From Pseudooceanicola pacificus (lineage in GTDB: Bacteria; Pseudomonadota; Alphaproteobacteria; Rhodobacterales; Rhodobacteraceae), in assembly GCF_009789075.1 (NCBI RefSeq), contig NZ_WNXQ01000003.1, forward strand, positions 310,001-374,000: a stretch of DNA of 64,000 nt, in the 5' to 3' direction. The position numbers and the translations under genes were made by a program. The notes below the pieces were generated by a model, which was not told where the DNA came from, made no database searches, and worked only from the letters and a program-made list of their open reading frames with translations. Below, piece after piece: positions 10,173 through 18,224 of the stretch; within the stretch, counting starts at the first letter, position 1, and each line of letters starts with the position of its first letter.

Positions 10173-10655
10173 ATGCTATTGAGATTTGTACTTCCCGAGG
10201 ATCGCACCGCGATTTCGGAGCTTTTGATCGGCGCTTTTCCCTCGGATGCGGAATCCGTGCTGGTCTGCGATCTGCGCAATTCCGGCGACATGATGGTCGA
10301 GCTGGTGGCGGTCGAGGCGAAGGGCATCGTCGGCTATATCGGCTTTGCCCGCCACTATCGCCCGAATGGCTGGTTCTGCCTCTCGCCGCTGGCGGTGGAA
10401 AAGAAGCACCGCAACCGGGGCATCGGCTCGGAGCTGGTGCGCTATGGTTTGGATTACGCCCGCCGGGCCAAGGCGCAGGCGATCACCGTGCTGGGCGACA
10501 CGCGCTATTACCGCCGCTTCGGCTTTACCCACAAGGCGGCCGAGAACCTGACCTCGCCCTTTCCCGAAGAACATACGATGCTCTACCCCATCGCCGCCGG
10601 CACCGCCGGGACCAGGGCGCATCTGATCTATCCCGACGCCTTCATGCGGTTCTGA
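10173..10655 (+). CDS. GNAT-family N-acetyltransferase
   Basis: A 160-residue acetyltransferase of the YhbS/COG3153 type. The acetyl-CoA-binding motif A appears as LAVEKKHRNRGIGSELVRYGLDYAR near residues 85-109 (R/Q-x2-G-x-G/A pattern as RNRGIG), followed by AITVLGDTRYYRRFGF, which is characteristic of this subgroup. The acceptor is unknown. The start at 10173 is weakly supported by its ribosome-binding site; an upstream in-frame ATG at 10116 exists but its extension has no family similarity. Confidence 0.88.
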   Translation: MLLRFVLPEDRTAISELLIGAFPSDAESVLVCDLRNSGDMMVELVAVEAKGIVGYIGFARHYRPNGWFCLSPLAVEKKHRNRGIGSELVRYGLDYARRAKAQAITVLGDTRYYRRFGFTHKAAENLTSPFPEEHTMLYPIAAGTAGTRAHLIYPDAFMRF

Positions 10656-10769
10656 GCCTTCCCCGGCGCGCGCGGGGGCGCTAAGCCGGGGCATGGCACG
10701 ACTGTTTTCCATCTCTCGCTTTCATGGCCCGGCCCCGGCTGCCGGGCGTTTCCGCCGTCCGGGCGCCGG

Positions 10770-11915
10770 ATGAGCGGGGGGTTCCACATCACCGGCGCCC
10801 AGGTCCTGCGCCCCGAGGGGCTGGCCGAGGGCCCGCTGGGCATCGCGGGCGGCCGGATCGTGGACGGGATGCCGGGCCGGGCGCTGGCGCTCGACGGGCT
10901 GATGGTCCTGCCCGGTATCGTCGACATCCACGGCGACGGGTTCGAACGCCACCTTGCCCCCCGGCGCGGGGCGGTGCGCGACCTGGGCCGGGGCCTGATC
11001 GCGGCCGAGGCCGAGCTGGCGGCAAACGGGATCACCACTGCCGTCCTTGCCCAGTTCTGGAGCTGGGAAGGCGGGATGCGCAGCCCCGATTTCGCGCTTG
11101 CGATGCTGGAGGCGCTGGCCGGGGTCCGCCCCCGTGTCGCAACCGCGCTGCTGGCGCAATTGCGGTTCGAAACCCACCTGCTGGGGGATTACGACCGGTT
11201 CGCCGGCACGGTCGAACGCCACGGCGTGCCCTATGTCGTCTTCAACGACCACGTGCCCCATGCCGCGCTGGCGGCCGGCAAGCGCCCGCCGCGGCTGACC
11301 GGGCAGGCGCTGAAAAGCGGCCGCAGCCCCGAGGCGCATCTGGACCTGCTGCGCGCCCTGCATGCCCGCACGGACGAGGTGCCCGCGGCCCTGGCCACCC
11401 TGGCCGGGCGGCTGGCGGGGCAGGGGGTGCTGCTTGGCAGCCATGACGATCCCGACGCGCTGAGCCGCGCCCGTTGGGCGGCGCTTGGCGCGCGGGTCGC
11501 GGAATTTCCCACCAGCCTTGCCGCCGCGCGCGCCTCCGAGGGCGCGCCCGTGGTGATGGGGGCACCCAATGTGCTGCGTGGCGGGTCGCATTCCGACGGG
11601 GTCGATGCGCGCGAGGTGGTGATGGCCGGGCTCTGCACCGCGCTGGCCTCGGATTACCACTACCCGGCCCCGCGCCTGGCCGCGCTGTCGCTGGCCGCCG
11701 GGATCGGGATCGAACGGGCCTGGGCGCTGGTCTCTTCCGGGCCCGCCGGGGTGCTGGGGCTGACCGACCGCGGGCGGCTGGAGCCGGGCGCATGGGCGGA
11801 CCTGGTGGTGATCGACCCGGCGGACGGACGTGTCGGCCTGACCGTCGCGGGCGGGCGGGTCAGCTACATGTCCGGCCCGGTGGCAGAGGTCGTGCTGGAC
11901 GGATCGGGCGGGTAG
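10770..11915 (+). CDS. phnM: PhnM-like phosphonate metabolism amidohydrolase
   Basis: A 381-residue amidohydrolase-superfamily protein. In the C-P lyase pathway PhnM removes pyrophosphate from alpha-D-ribose 1-methylphosphonate 5-triphosphate. Visible motifs are the metal-binding PGIVDIHGDGFERHLAP (Asp52, His54, Asp56), ITTAVLAQFWSWEGG, GSHDDPD near residue 245, GAPNVLRGGSHSDG, and ASDYHYPAP near residue 290. No other phn gene is in the window, so the gene is separated from any C-P lyase operon and could act on a different substrate. Confidence 0.86.
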   Translation: MSGGFHITGAQVLRPEGLAEGPLGIAGGRIVDGMPGRALALDGLMVLPGIVDIHGDGFERHLAPRRGAVRDLGRGLIAAEAELAANGITTAVLAQFWSWEGGMRSPDFALAMLEALAGVRPRVATALLAQLRFETHLLGDYDRFAGTVERHGVPYVVFNDHVPHAALAAGKRPPRLTGQALKSGRSPEAHLDLLRALHARTDEVPAALATLAGRLAGQGVLLGSHDDPDALSRARWAALGARVAEFPTSLAAARASEGAPVVMGAPNVLRGGSHSDGVDAREVVMAGLCTALASDYHYPAPRLAALSLAAGIGIERAWALVSSGPAGVLGLTDRGRLEPGAWADLVVIDPADGRVGLTVAGGRVSYMSGPVAEVVLDGSGG

Positions 11916-11925
11916 GGGACCCGGC

Positions 11926-12120
11926 GCAAGGCCGGGTCACCGGGCCGGGTTGTGCGGTTGCAAACTTGGGGTTTTAGATGCCGCGCCGGAGGGAAAGAAC
12001 GAGGCAAGGCCGGGTCACCGGGCCGGGCGGGGCGGTTGCAGGTTTGGGAATTGAGGTGCCACGCCGGAGGGGAATGGCGGGGCAAGGACCCGGCGCGGGG
12101 GCCGGGTCGCCGGACCGGGC
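11926..12120. repeat. 78-bp imperfect tandem repeat, about 2.5 copies
   Basis: Units begin at 11926, 12004 and 12082, each with GCAAGG and a following GGGTCACCGGGCCGGG or close variant; the spacing is exactly 78 bases twice. The second unit differs from the first at scattered positions and the third is truncated. It fills most of the gap between the phnM and purK stops and may act as a transcription end or simply be a duplication. Confidence 0.75.
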
Positions 12121-12151
12121 GGGTTTCGACCCGGGCGCGCGGACGCAGGGG

Positions 12152-13216
12152 TCAGCCCTGCCGGGTCTGCACGATGTTCGCATGGCCCATCTTGCGGCCC
12201 GGGCGGCTTTCGGCCTTGCCGTAGAGGTGCAGCGCCGTCATCGGGTCGCGGGCAAGGGCGGGGACGCGGTCCATGTCGTCGCCGATCAGGTTCTCCATCA
12301 CCACGTCGCTGTGCCGGGCGCCGTCGCCCAGGGGCCAGCCGGCCACGGCGCGGACATGCTGTTCGAACTGGTCCACCGTGCAGCCGTTCTGCGTCCAGTG
12401 GCCGGAATTATGGACCCGCGGCGCGATCTCGTTCACCACCAGCCCCTGCGGCGTGACGAAGAGCTCGACCCCCAGCACGCCGACATAGTCCAGCGCGTTC
12501 AGGATGCGCGAGGCGAGCAGGATCGCATCGGTCCGCAGGCTGGCGGGGACCTGCGCCGGCACGGTGGTGCGGCGCAGGATGCCGCCTTCGTGCAGGTTCT
12601 GGCCCGGGTCGAAACAGGCGACCGAGCCATCGGTGCCGCGCGCCGCGATGACCGAGATCTCGCAGCTGAAATCGACAAATCCCTCCAGCACGGCCGGGGC
12701 GCCCCGCATGTCGGCCAGCGCGGCCTCGGCATCCGCCGGGGCGTTCAGCCGCGCCTGTCCCTTGCCGTCATAGCCGAAACGCCGGGTCTTGAGGATCGCC
12801 GGTGTGCCGATGGCGGCGACGGCGGCCTGCATCGAGGCGGCGTCATCCACCGCGGCATAGGGGGCGGTGGTCAGGCCCAGCGAGGTCAGGAAATCCTTTT
12901 CCGTCACCCGGTCCTGGCTGACGCGCAGCGCCTCGCGCCCCGGGCGGATCGGGCGCAGGGTTTCCAGCAGGTCCAGCGCCGAGGTCGGGATGTTCTCGAA
13001 TTCATAGGTGATCACGTCGACCGAGGCGGCAAAGGCCCTCAGCGCGGTCTCGTCCTCGTAGGGGGCGGTGGTGCAGGCATGGGCCACATCGGCGGCGGGG
13101 GCATTGGCGCCCGGCTCGTAGATGTGGCAGCGCAGGCCAAGGCGCGAGGCGGCGGCCGAGAGCATGCGGCCCAGCTGGCCGCCGCCCAGGATGCCGATGG
13201 TGCGGATCTCGGTCAT
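12152..13216 (-). CDS. purK: 5-(carboxyamino)imidazole ribonucleotide synthase
   Basis: Makes N5-CAIR from AIR, ATP and bicarbonate in purine synthesis. The 354-residue protein starts with the nucleotide-binding GGGQLGRM (residues 11-18) and has ATP-grasp features: TRRFGYDGKGQ near residue 145, VDFSCEISVIAARG, GVLGVELFVTPQG, and NEIAPRVHNSGHWTQ with the conserved Asn-His pair. It follows purE by 24 bases and is probably co-transcribed with it. Confidence 0.96.
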   Translation of the reverse strand: MTEIRTIGILGGGQLGRMLSAAASRLGLRCHIYEPGANAPAADVAHACTTAPYEDETALRAFAASVDVITYEFENIPTSALDLLETLRPIRPGREALRVSQDRVTEKDFLTSLGLTTAPYAAVDDAASMQAAVAAIGTPAILKTRRFGYDGKGQARLNAPADAEAALADMRGAPAVLEGFVDFSCEISVIAARGTDGSVACFDPGQNLHEGGILRRTTVPAQVPASLRTDAILLASRILNALDYVGVLGVELFVTPQGLVVNEIAPRVHNSGHWTQNGCTVDQFEQHVRAVAGWPLGDGARHSDVVMENLIGDDMDRVPALARDPMTALHLYGKAESRPGRKMGHANIVQTRQG

Positions 13217-13240
13217 GGGCGGGCTCCTTGCGGCAGGCGG

Positions 13241-13729
13241 TCAGTCATCGCTCGGCGCCTCGGGGATCGAGGCCGAAAGCGCGGCGCGCCAGTCATCCAG
13301 CCGTCCGGCCAGGGCCGGATCGGCAATGGCGAGGATCCCGGCGGCCATCAACCCGGCATTGGCCGCGCCCGCGGCGCCGATGGCCATGGTGGCGACCGGG
13401 AAGCCCTTGGGCATCTGGACGATGGAATAGAGGCTGTCGACCCCCGACAGCGCCCGGGTCTGGACCGGCACGCCGATCACCGGCACGCGGGTCTTCGAGG
13501 CCATCATGCCCGGCAGGTGCGCGGCCCCGCCGGCGCCCGCGATGATCACATGCAGCCCGCGCGCGACGGCGGTCTTGCCGTAGTCCCACAGACGGTCGGG
13601 GGTGCGGTGCGCCGAGACGATGCGCGTCTCGTAGGGCACGCCGAGTTCGTCGAGCACCTGGGCCGCCTCCTTCATGGTCGGCCAGTCGGACTGGCTGCCC
13701 ATGATGATGCCCACCTTGATCTCTGCCAT
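13241..13729 (-). CDS. purE: N5-carboxyaminoimidazole ribonucleotide mutase
   Basis: Converts N5-CAIR to CAIR, the step after PurK. The 162-residue protein shows the family's [10 protein letters not shown] near the N-terminus, [13 protein letters not shown] (catalytic His and substrate-binding Ser), [11 protein letters not shown], and [28 protein letters not shown]. The ATG at 13729 begins the family N-terminus; seven upstream in-frame codons are not conserved. It is first gene of the purE-purK pair. Confidence 0.97.
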   Translation of the reverse strand: MAEIKVGIIMGSQSDWPTMKEAAQVLDELGVPYETRIVSAHRTPDRLWDYGKTAVARGLHVIIAGAGGAAHLPGMMASKTRVPVIGVPVQTRALSGVDSLYSIVQMPKGFPVATMAIGAAGAANAGLMAAGILAIADPALAGRLDDWRAALSASIPEAPSDD

Positions 13730-13819
13730 CGCGCCCTCCGGATGCCGCATGAGCCACGGGTTATATTGATTGTGCCGGGCGGTGCAATCGGCTTGGCGGG
13801 GCCGGGGGGTGGTCTGCGC

Positions 13820-15889
13820 TCAGTCCCGGGGCTGCGTGGGGTCGCGCGCCGCCAGGCAGTCCTCGATCGCGGCGCACAGGGTGGCCCGGCTGACCGGCTT
13901 TTGCAGGAAGGGCACGGCGTCGAGTTCGGGGAAGCCGCGCCGCGCCCGGCCGGATTCATAGCCCGACATCAGGATCACCGCGATGCCCGGGTAGCGGTTG
14001 CGGATTTCCGAGGCGAGCGCATGGCCCTGGATCGCCCCGGGCATGATCAGATCCGACACCACCACATCGGGCAGGGGCCCCGACTTGAGCGCGACCAGCG
14101 CGCTTTCGGCATCCTGCGCGACCCTGACCTGATATCCGTCCAGCAGCAGCTGGCGGGCGACCACGCGGGTGACGGCGGCATCGTCGTCGACCAGCATGAT
14201 TCCGGCGCTGCCCTTTTTCGCGGCAAGGGCGGGGATGTTCAGGGGCTGGTCGGGCGTGTCGGCCAGATCGGCCAGGGGAAAGATCATCGTCACCGTGGTG
14301 CCGACGCCCAGCGTGCTGCGCAGCCGCAGGCCCCCGCCGCTCTGGCGGCAGAAGCCCGAGACGACCGGCAGGCCCAACCCGCTGCCCGTGGCCTCGTCCT
14401 TGGTGGTAAAGAACGGCTCGTCCGCCCGCGACAGGGTGGCGGCGTCCATCCCGGTGCCGGTGTCGTGGATGCTGATGCAGACATATTCGCCACCCAGCAA
14501 CCGCTCTGTCCCGCCAAAGCCCGAGACATTGCCCTGTTCGAGGTATTCCAGCGAGGAGGAAACGAAGAGTTCGCCCCCGTCGGGCATGGCGTCCCGCGCG
14601 TTGATCAGCAGGTTCAGCAGCGCCTGCTGAAACCCCTTGGCGTCCAGACGCACCACGCAGCGCCCGGCGGCCAGGTCGGTGAGGATCTCGATATTCTGCG
14701 GGCAGACGCGGCGGAACATGGCCAGCGTCGCCTCGATTTGGCGGTCGCAGGCGACGGGCTCGGCCTGCAGGCGCGACTTGCGGCCATAGGCCAGTAGCTG
14801 GCGGGTCAGCCTGGTGGCCTGGTCGGTGGCGGTGGAGGCCTCGACGATATGCATGGCGATCTGGTCGAGGTCGGACTCATCCCGCATCAGCTCAAGATTG
14901 CCCTGGACGACCATCAGCGTGTTGTTGAAATCATGCGCCACACCGGCGACCAGCTCTCCCAGGGCCTGGGTCTTCTGCGCCTGCGCCACGGCCAGCTCCG
15001 AGGTGAGGCGCGCCGCTTCGGCCGCTTTCAGCTTGCGGTCGGCCTCGTGCCGTTGCGCCTCGGCCCGGTTGGTGGTGCGGGCAAAGGTCACGGTCGCGAC
15101 GCCGACCGAGGCGATCATCGCCACGCTCAGCAGCACCGGGTGGAACGCGGGGGACAGCAGGCCCAGCCGGGCGCCGTTGACCAGCAGCAGGCCCAGGACG
15201 ATCGGGCCCAGCACGATCACCGGCAGCAGGCGCCGCGCCATTCGGCTGCCGGTCTCATCGCCGGTCAGCACCCCGGCCCAGCCCGCATCCGGCCGCTTGA
15301 GGACCAGCGCCGCAAAGATCGCCAGCAGCGCAATCGCGGTGTTCAGGCCCATCGAGGTATAGACCTTGTTGGCAAACAGCGCCTCGGTGTCGAAGGCATA
15401 GCCCAGCAGGGGGATCAGCAGAACGACAAGGCCCGCAGTTTCGATTGCCGACACCACGGGCGAGGGGGCGGAGTGGCGCACCACCAGGCGCAGGGCCAGC
15501 AGGGCACAGGTCATCGCCGAGGCCCCCGACATCGTGTCGAACGGGCTTTCGCCATTGATGTTCAGCGGCTGGAAGTGGGTCAGCGCGACGATCAGCAGGA
15601 TGGCCAGCCCCGCGGCGGCGGCCAGGGTCGACTGGCCGTCGCGGTAGAGCGCCAGTGTGCCGAGGCAGGCCAGCAGCACGCAGATGGCGGTTTCGGCCAC
15701 CATCGCGGGATAGCCCGGCAGCACGCGGACAAAGAAGCTGATCCCGCCGCCCCAGCCCAGCACCAGGTCGGCGGTGGCGATGGCCCCGGCCAGCAGGGTC
15801 AGCCCGATCCCCCAGCGGCGATAGGCCCGCGCGATCGGATCCGCGCCGGGCGGGGGCGGCTTGGTGTCGATCTGGCCTCGGTCGGACAT
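13820..15889 (-). CDS. Membrane-bound hybrid histidine kinase with C-terminal receiver
   Basis: A 689-residue sensor. About eight hydrophobic segments span residues 24-270, with no obvious periplasmic domain, so it may sense the membrane or an internal signal. A coiled linker leads to the H-box GELVAGVAHDFNNTL (phospho-acceptor His319), the N-box NLLINARDAMPDGG (Asn430), the G1 box HDTGTGMD (Asp476) and GSGLGLPVV. The receiver (residues 562-689) has the acidic DDD at 568-570, the phospho-acceptor Asp613 and the conserved Lys664. No separate response regulator or output gene lies next to it. Confidence 0.9.
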   Translation of the reverse strand: MSDRGQIDTKPPPPGADPIARAYRRWGIGLTLLAGAIATADLVLGWGGGISFFVRVLPGYPAMVAETAICVLLACLGTLALYRDGQSTLAAAAGLAILLIVALTHFQPLNINGESPFDTMSGASAMTCALLALRLVVRHSAPSPVVSAIETAGLVVLLIPLLGYAFDTEALFANKVYTSMGLNTAIALLAIFAALVLKRPDAGWAGVLTGDETGSRMARRLLPVIVLGPIVLGLLLVNGARLGLLSPAFHPVLLSVAMIASVGVATVTFARTTNRAEAQRHEADRKLKAAEAARLTSELAVAQAQKTQALGELVAGVAHDFNNTLMVVQGNLELMRDESDLDQIAMHIVEASTATDQATRLTRQLLAYGRKSRLQAEPVACDRQIEATLAMFRRVCPQNIEILTDLAAGRCVVRLDAKGFQQALLNLLINARDAMPDGGELFVSSSLEYLEQGNVSGFGGTERLLGGEYVCISIHDTGTGMDAATLSRADEPFFTTKDEATGSGLGLPVVSGFCRQSGGGLRLRSTLGVGTTVTMIFPLADLADTPDQPLNIPALAAKKGSAGIMLVDDDAAVTRVVARQLLLDGYQVRVAQDAESALVALKSGPLPDVVVSDLIMPGAIQGHALASEIRNRYPGIAVILMSGYESGRARRGFPELDAVPFLQKPVSRATLCAAIEDCLAARDPTQPRD

Positions 15890-16047
15890 CGGCGCCGCGT
15901 CTCCTGTCGCGTCATGCCTCCGTGCTGTCCGGCCTTCAGGCCCGGCTTGGCGCGGCGGGGATATGCAAGGATGTGCCGCAGCGGGTGCGGGGGTCAATGA
16001 CTGTGCGGGGGCGTGCCATCGCGGCGGCGCTGGCCCGGATCGGTATG

Positions 16048-16272
16048 TCAGGCGATGATGTCCGGGGTCAGGCGGTCCTCGATCCGGGCGATCATGTCCT
16101 TCAGGCGCAGCTTTTGCTTCTTCATGCGCTGCAGGGTCAGCTGGTTCATCCCGCCGCTCAGCTGAAGCTCGGCGATTTCGGCATCCAGGTCGCGGTGCTG
16201 CCGGCGAAAGACCTCCAGTTCGACGCGGAGCACTTCGTCGTTCTTCATCGACAGTTCGTTGGGCGCGTTCAT
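16048..16272 (-). CDS. YdcH family (DUF465) small protein
   Basis: A 74-residue helical protein with the DUF465 pattern: VFRRQHRDLDAEIAELQ then TLQRMKKQKLRLKDMIARIE and the common C-terminus LTPDIIA. It probably forms a two-helix coiled coil. Function unknown. It is the first of two DUF465 genes in the window (the other begins at 40517). A second ATG eight codons in could be the start. Confidence 0.88.
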   Translation of the reverse strand: MNAPNELSMKNDEVLRVELEVFRRQHRDLDAEIAELQLSGGMNQLTLQRMKKQKLRLKDMIARIEDRLTPDIIA

Positions 16273-16383
16273 CCCGGGCGATTCCAGCTGCTGAGTTGAA
16301 ACCCCAATGTAACCCCCCGGCCTCTCTGGTGAAAGCCCCGGGCGGGCGGCATGTCACGGTGGCGTCACATTGCGGGTGCGACC

Positions 16384-16413
16384 CTTGCGGCACGCGGCGC
16401 GAGGGCCCATATT
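16384..16413 (+). promoter_or_regulatory. Candidate RpoH (heat-shock sigma) promoter of the Hsp20 gene
   Basis: CTTGCGG (16384-16390), 15-base spacer, CCCATATT (16406-16413). This resembles the sigma-32 pattern CTTGAA-N13-15-CCCATnT and lies 65 bases before the Hsp20 ATG. The placement before a small heat-shock protein supports it; it is not proven. Confidence 0.5.
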
Positions 16414-16477
16414 TCCACCGAAGGGGTCGCCGTCAGGGGCCCCGAAATGGACTGTCGCTTGAGACAAGGACGTGTCG

Positions 16478-16891
16478 ATGACCAAGCTCACCATGGGGGC
16501 CCACCCCTACATGCTCGGGTTCGAACAGCTGGAACGGCTGCTGGAACGCAACGCCAAGTCAGGCAACGAGGGTTATCCCCCGTTCAACATCGAGCAGACC
16601 TCGGACTATTCCTATCGCATCACGCTGGCGGTGGCCGGGTTCTCGGAAGACAATCTGGCGATCACTCTGGAGGACCGGCAACTGGTCATCCGGGGGCTCC
16701 AGAACGAGGATACCGAAGGCCGGACCTTCCTGCACCGCGGAATCGCGGCGCGGCAGTTCCAGCGCTCCTTCGTCCTCGCCGAGGGCGTCGAGGTGGGAGA
16801 GGCCGTGATGGAAAACGGTCTTTTGCACGTGGATTTGAACCGGGCAGAGCCCGACCGCGTTGTCCAGACGATCCGCATCAGGAAAGGATGA
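16478..16891 (+). CDS. Small heat-shock protein Hsp20 (IbpA family)
   Basis: A 137-residue ATP-independent holdase. The alpha-crystallin domain spans roughly residues 35-125: PPFNIEQTSDYSYRITLAVAGF, DNLAITLEDRQLVIRG, HRGIAARQFQRSFVLAEGVEV and the AVMENGLLHVDL strand in place of the classical A-x-x-x-n-GVL motif. ATG 16478 is chosen because AAGGA ends seven bases before it; a GTG six bases upstream is too close. A DUF1150 gene follows after four bases. Confidence 0.93.
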   Translation: MTKLTMGAHPYMLGFEQLERLLERNAKSGNEGYPPFNIEQTSDYSYRITLAVAGFSEDNLAITLEDRQLVIRGLQNEDTEGRTFLHRGIAARQFQRSFVLAEGVEVGEAVMENGLLHVDLNRAEPDRVVQTIRIRKG

Positions 16892-16895
16892 GCCG

Positions 16896-17120
16896 ATGAA
16901 CGCCGAACATGATGTGACCAAGGGGGCCGAACGGATCGTCTATATCCGTCCCGTGGCCGTGCAGGACCTGCCCGAAGAGGTGCAGGAACAGGCCGAGGGC
17001 GCCGAGACGATCTATGCCGTGCATGCCGCCGATGGCGAACGGCTCGCGCTGGTGCGCGACCGCAAGCTGGCCTTCGTGCTGGCCCGCCAGAACGACTATG
17101 CGCCGGTGACGGTGCACTGA
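16896..17120 (+). CDS. DUF1150 family protein
   Basis: A 74-residue protein matching DUF1150: IVYIRPVAVQDLPEEVQEQ, then a YAVHAADGERLALVRDRKLAFVLARQND core. The family is common beside Hsp20 genes in Alphaproteobacteria. It begins four bases after the Hsp20 stop with a GGATGAG sequence upstream, so it is almost certainly in the same transcript and probably under the same heat-shock control. Function unknown. Confidence 0.88.
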   Translation: MNAEHDVTKGAERIVYIRPVAVQDLPEEVQEQAEGAETIYAVHAADGERLALVRDRKLAFVLARQNDYAPVTVH

Positions 17121-17228
17121 TCCGACGATGCGCGGGGCGCGCCAAGCGCCCTGCCACCCGCGCCCGGGCGGTTGACCCGGGCGTGTGACGATCCTAACCC
17201 TTGCCGGTGAACGGACCGGGAGGGGATC

Positions 17229-18119
17229 ATGGCTTCCTACGAATTCGACTGGGTGGATGCCTTTACCACCGTGCCGATGGGGGGAAACCCCTGTGTCGTG
17301 GTGCACGGGGCGGCCGATCTGCCCGCCGCCGACCGCATCCGCCTGGTGCGCGAGACGCGCCTGTCGGAATGCGCCTATCTGGTGCCCTCCGAGACGGCGG
17401 ATTTCGGCGCCCGCTACTACCTCGCAACCGAAGAGATCCCGATGGCGGGCCATCCCACCGTGGCCACCGTCGCCTCGCTGCTGGACCGGGGGCTGGTGAC
17501 GCTCAGCGGGGGCGAGGCGGAATTCACGCTGGAGGTGGGCGCCGGCATCCTGCCGATCCGCGTGACCCAGTCGGGCGATGCCCCGCCGGTGATCACGATG
17601 AAGCAGTTCCAGCCGACATTCGGCGCGGTGCACGACCGGGCCGAGGTGGCCGATATCTTTGGCCTGGGCGCACGGCACCTGCTGGACGATCCGCAGACCG
17701 TTTCGACCGGGTCGGCCTTTTGCGTCATGGCGCTGCGCGACCATTCCGTGCTGCGCCGCGCGCGGCTGGATTCCACCGCCCTGGCGCAATGGCTGGAGCG
17801 TCCTTCGACCGATTGCCGGATGATCTTTCTGACCGTGCCGCAGGGGGTGACCGAGGCGGGACAGACGTTTTCGCGCCTGCTGATCGCGCCGCCGGGGCCG
17901 GCCGAGGATCCCTTCACCGGTTCGGCCACGGGTTGCATGGCGGCCTATTTCTGGAACCGCGGACATCTGGAACAGCCGCGTTTCGTGGCCGAGCAGGGGT
18001 ACTGGATGGACCGCCCCGGTCAGGCACTGGTCGAGGTGCTGGGCCCGCGCAAGGCGCCGACCGGCGTGCTGGTCGGCGGCTCGGGCTGCGTGCTGATGCG
18101 GGGCCAGCTGACGCTCTGA
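17229..18119 (+). CDS. PhzF-family isomerase-like protein
   Basis: A 296-residue member of the PhzF/YddE family, which has a diaminopimelate-epimerase-like fold. Visible are VDAFTTVPMGGNPCVVV, the conserved glutamate at residue 47 (LSECAYL) that acts as the general acid/base in PhzF, EEIPMAGHPTVATVA and GPAEDPFTGSATGCMAAYF. No phenazine genes are nearby, so the name refers only to the family. A GGGAGGGGATC ribosome-binding region precedes the ATG, and a hairpin follows the stop. Confidence 0.9.
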   Translation: MASYEFDWVDAFTTVPMGGNPCVVVHGAADLPAADRIRLVRETRLSECAYLVPSETADFGARYYLATEEIPMAGHPTVATVASLLDRGLVTLSGGEAEFTLEVGAGILPIRVTQSGDAPPVITMKQFQPTFGAVHDRAEVADIFGLGARHLLDDPQTVSTGSAFCVMALRDHSVLRRARLDSTALAQWLERPSTDCRMIFLTVPQGVTEAGQTFSRLLIAPPGPAEDPFTGSATGCMAAYFWNRGHLEQPRFVAEQGYWMDRPGQALVEVLGPRKAPTGVLVGGSGCVLMRGQLTL

Positions 18120-18137
18120 TCCGTGCGGAATCGAAAA

Positions 18138-18170
18138 GGCCCGCGCCATGCCGTCCGGCTGGCGCGGGCC
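18138..18170 (+). terminator. Hairpin terminator after the PhzF-family gene
   Basis: GGCCCGCGCC (18138-18147) and GGCGCGGGCC (18161-18170) form a 10-bp stem with a 13-base loop, preceded by AAAA and followed by CTGTTGCG. Without a strong T-run on the plus strand it may be weak; on the minus strand it ends with TTTT. Confidence 0.55.
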
Positions 18171-18224
18171 CTGTTGCGTGTTGTTGCCGCGGCGGGCGTG
18201 CCAGGCCGCCGCCGCGCCGCGCGC

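Noticed and set aside
11978-14797. A 939-codon plus-strand frame across purK, purE and the histidine kinase end
   Set aside because: It runs antisense to three well-identified genes, lacks domains, and is expected from GC-rich third positions.
17229-18119. Possible phenazine biosynthesis locus, from the PhzF-like gene
   Set aside because: No other phz gene is present; PhzF-fold proteins are widespread and the neighbours are unrelated.
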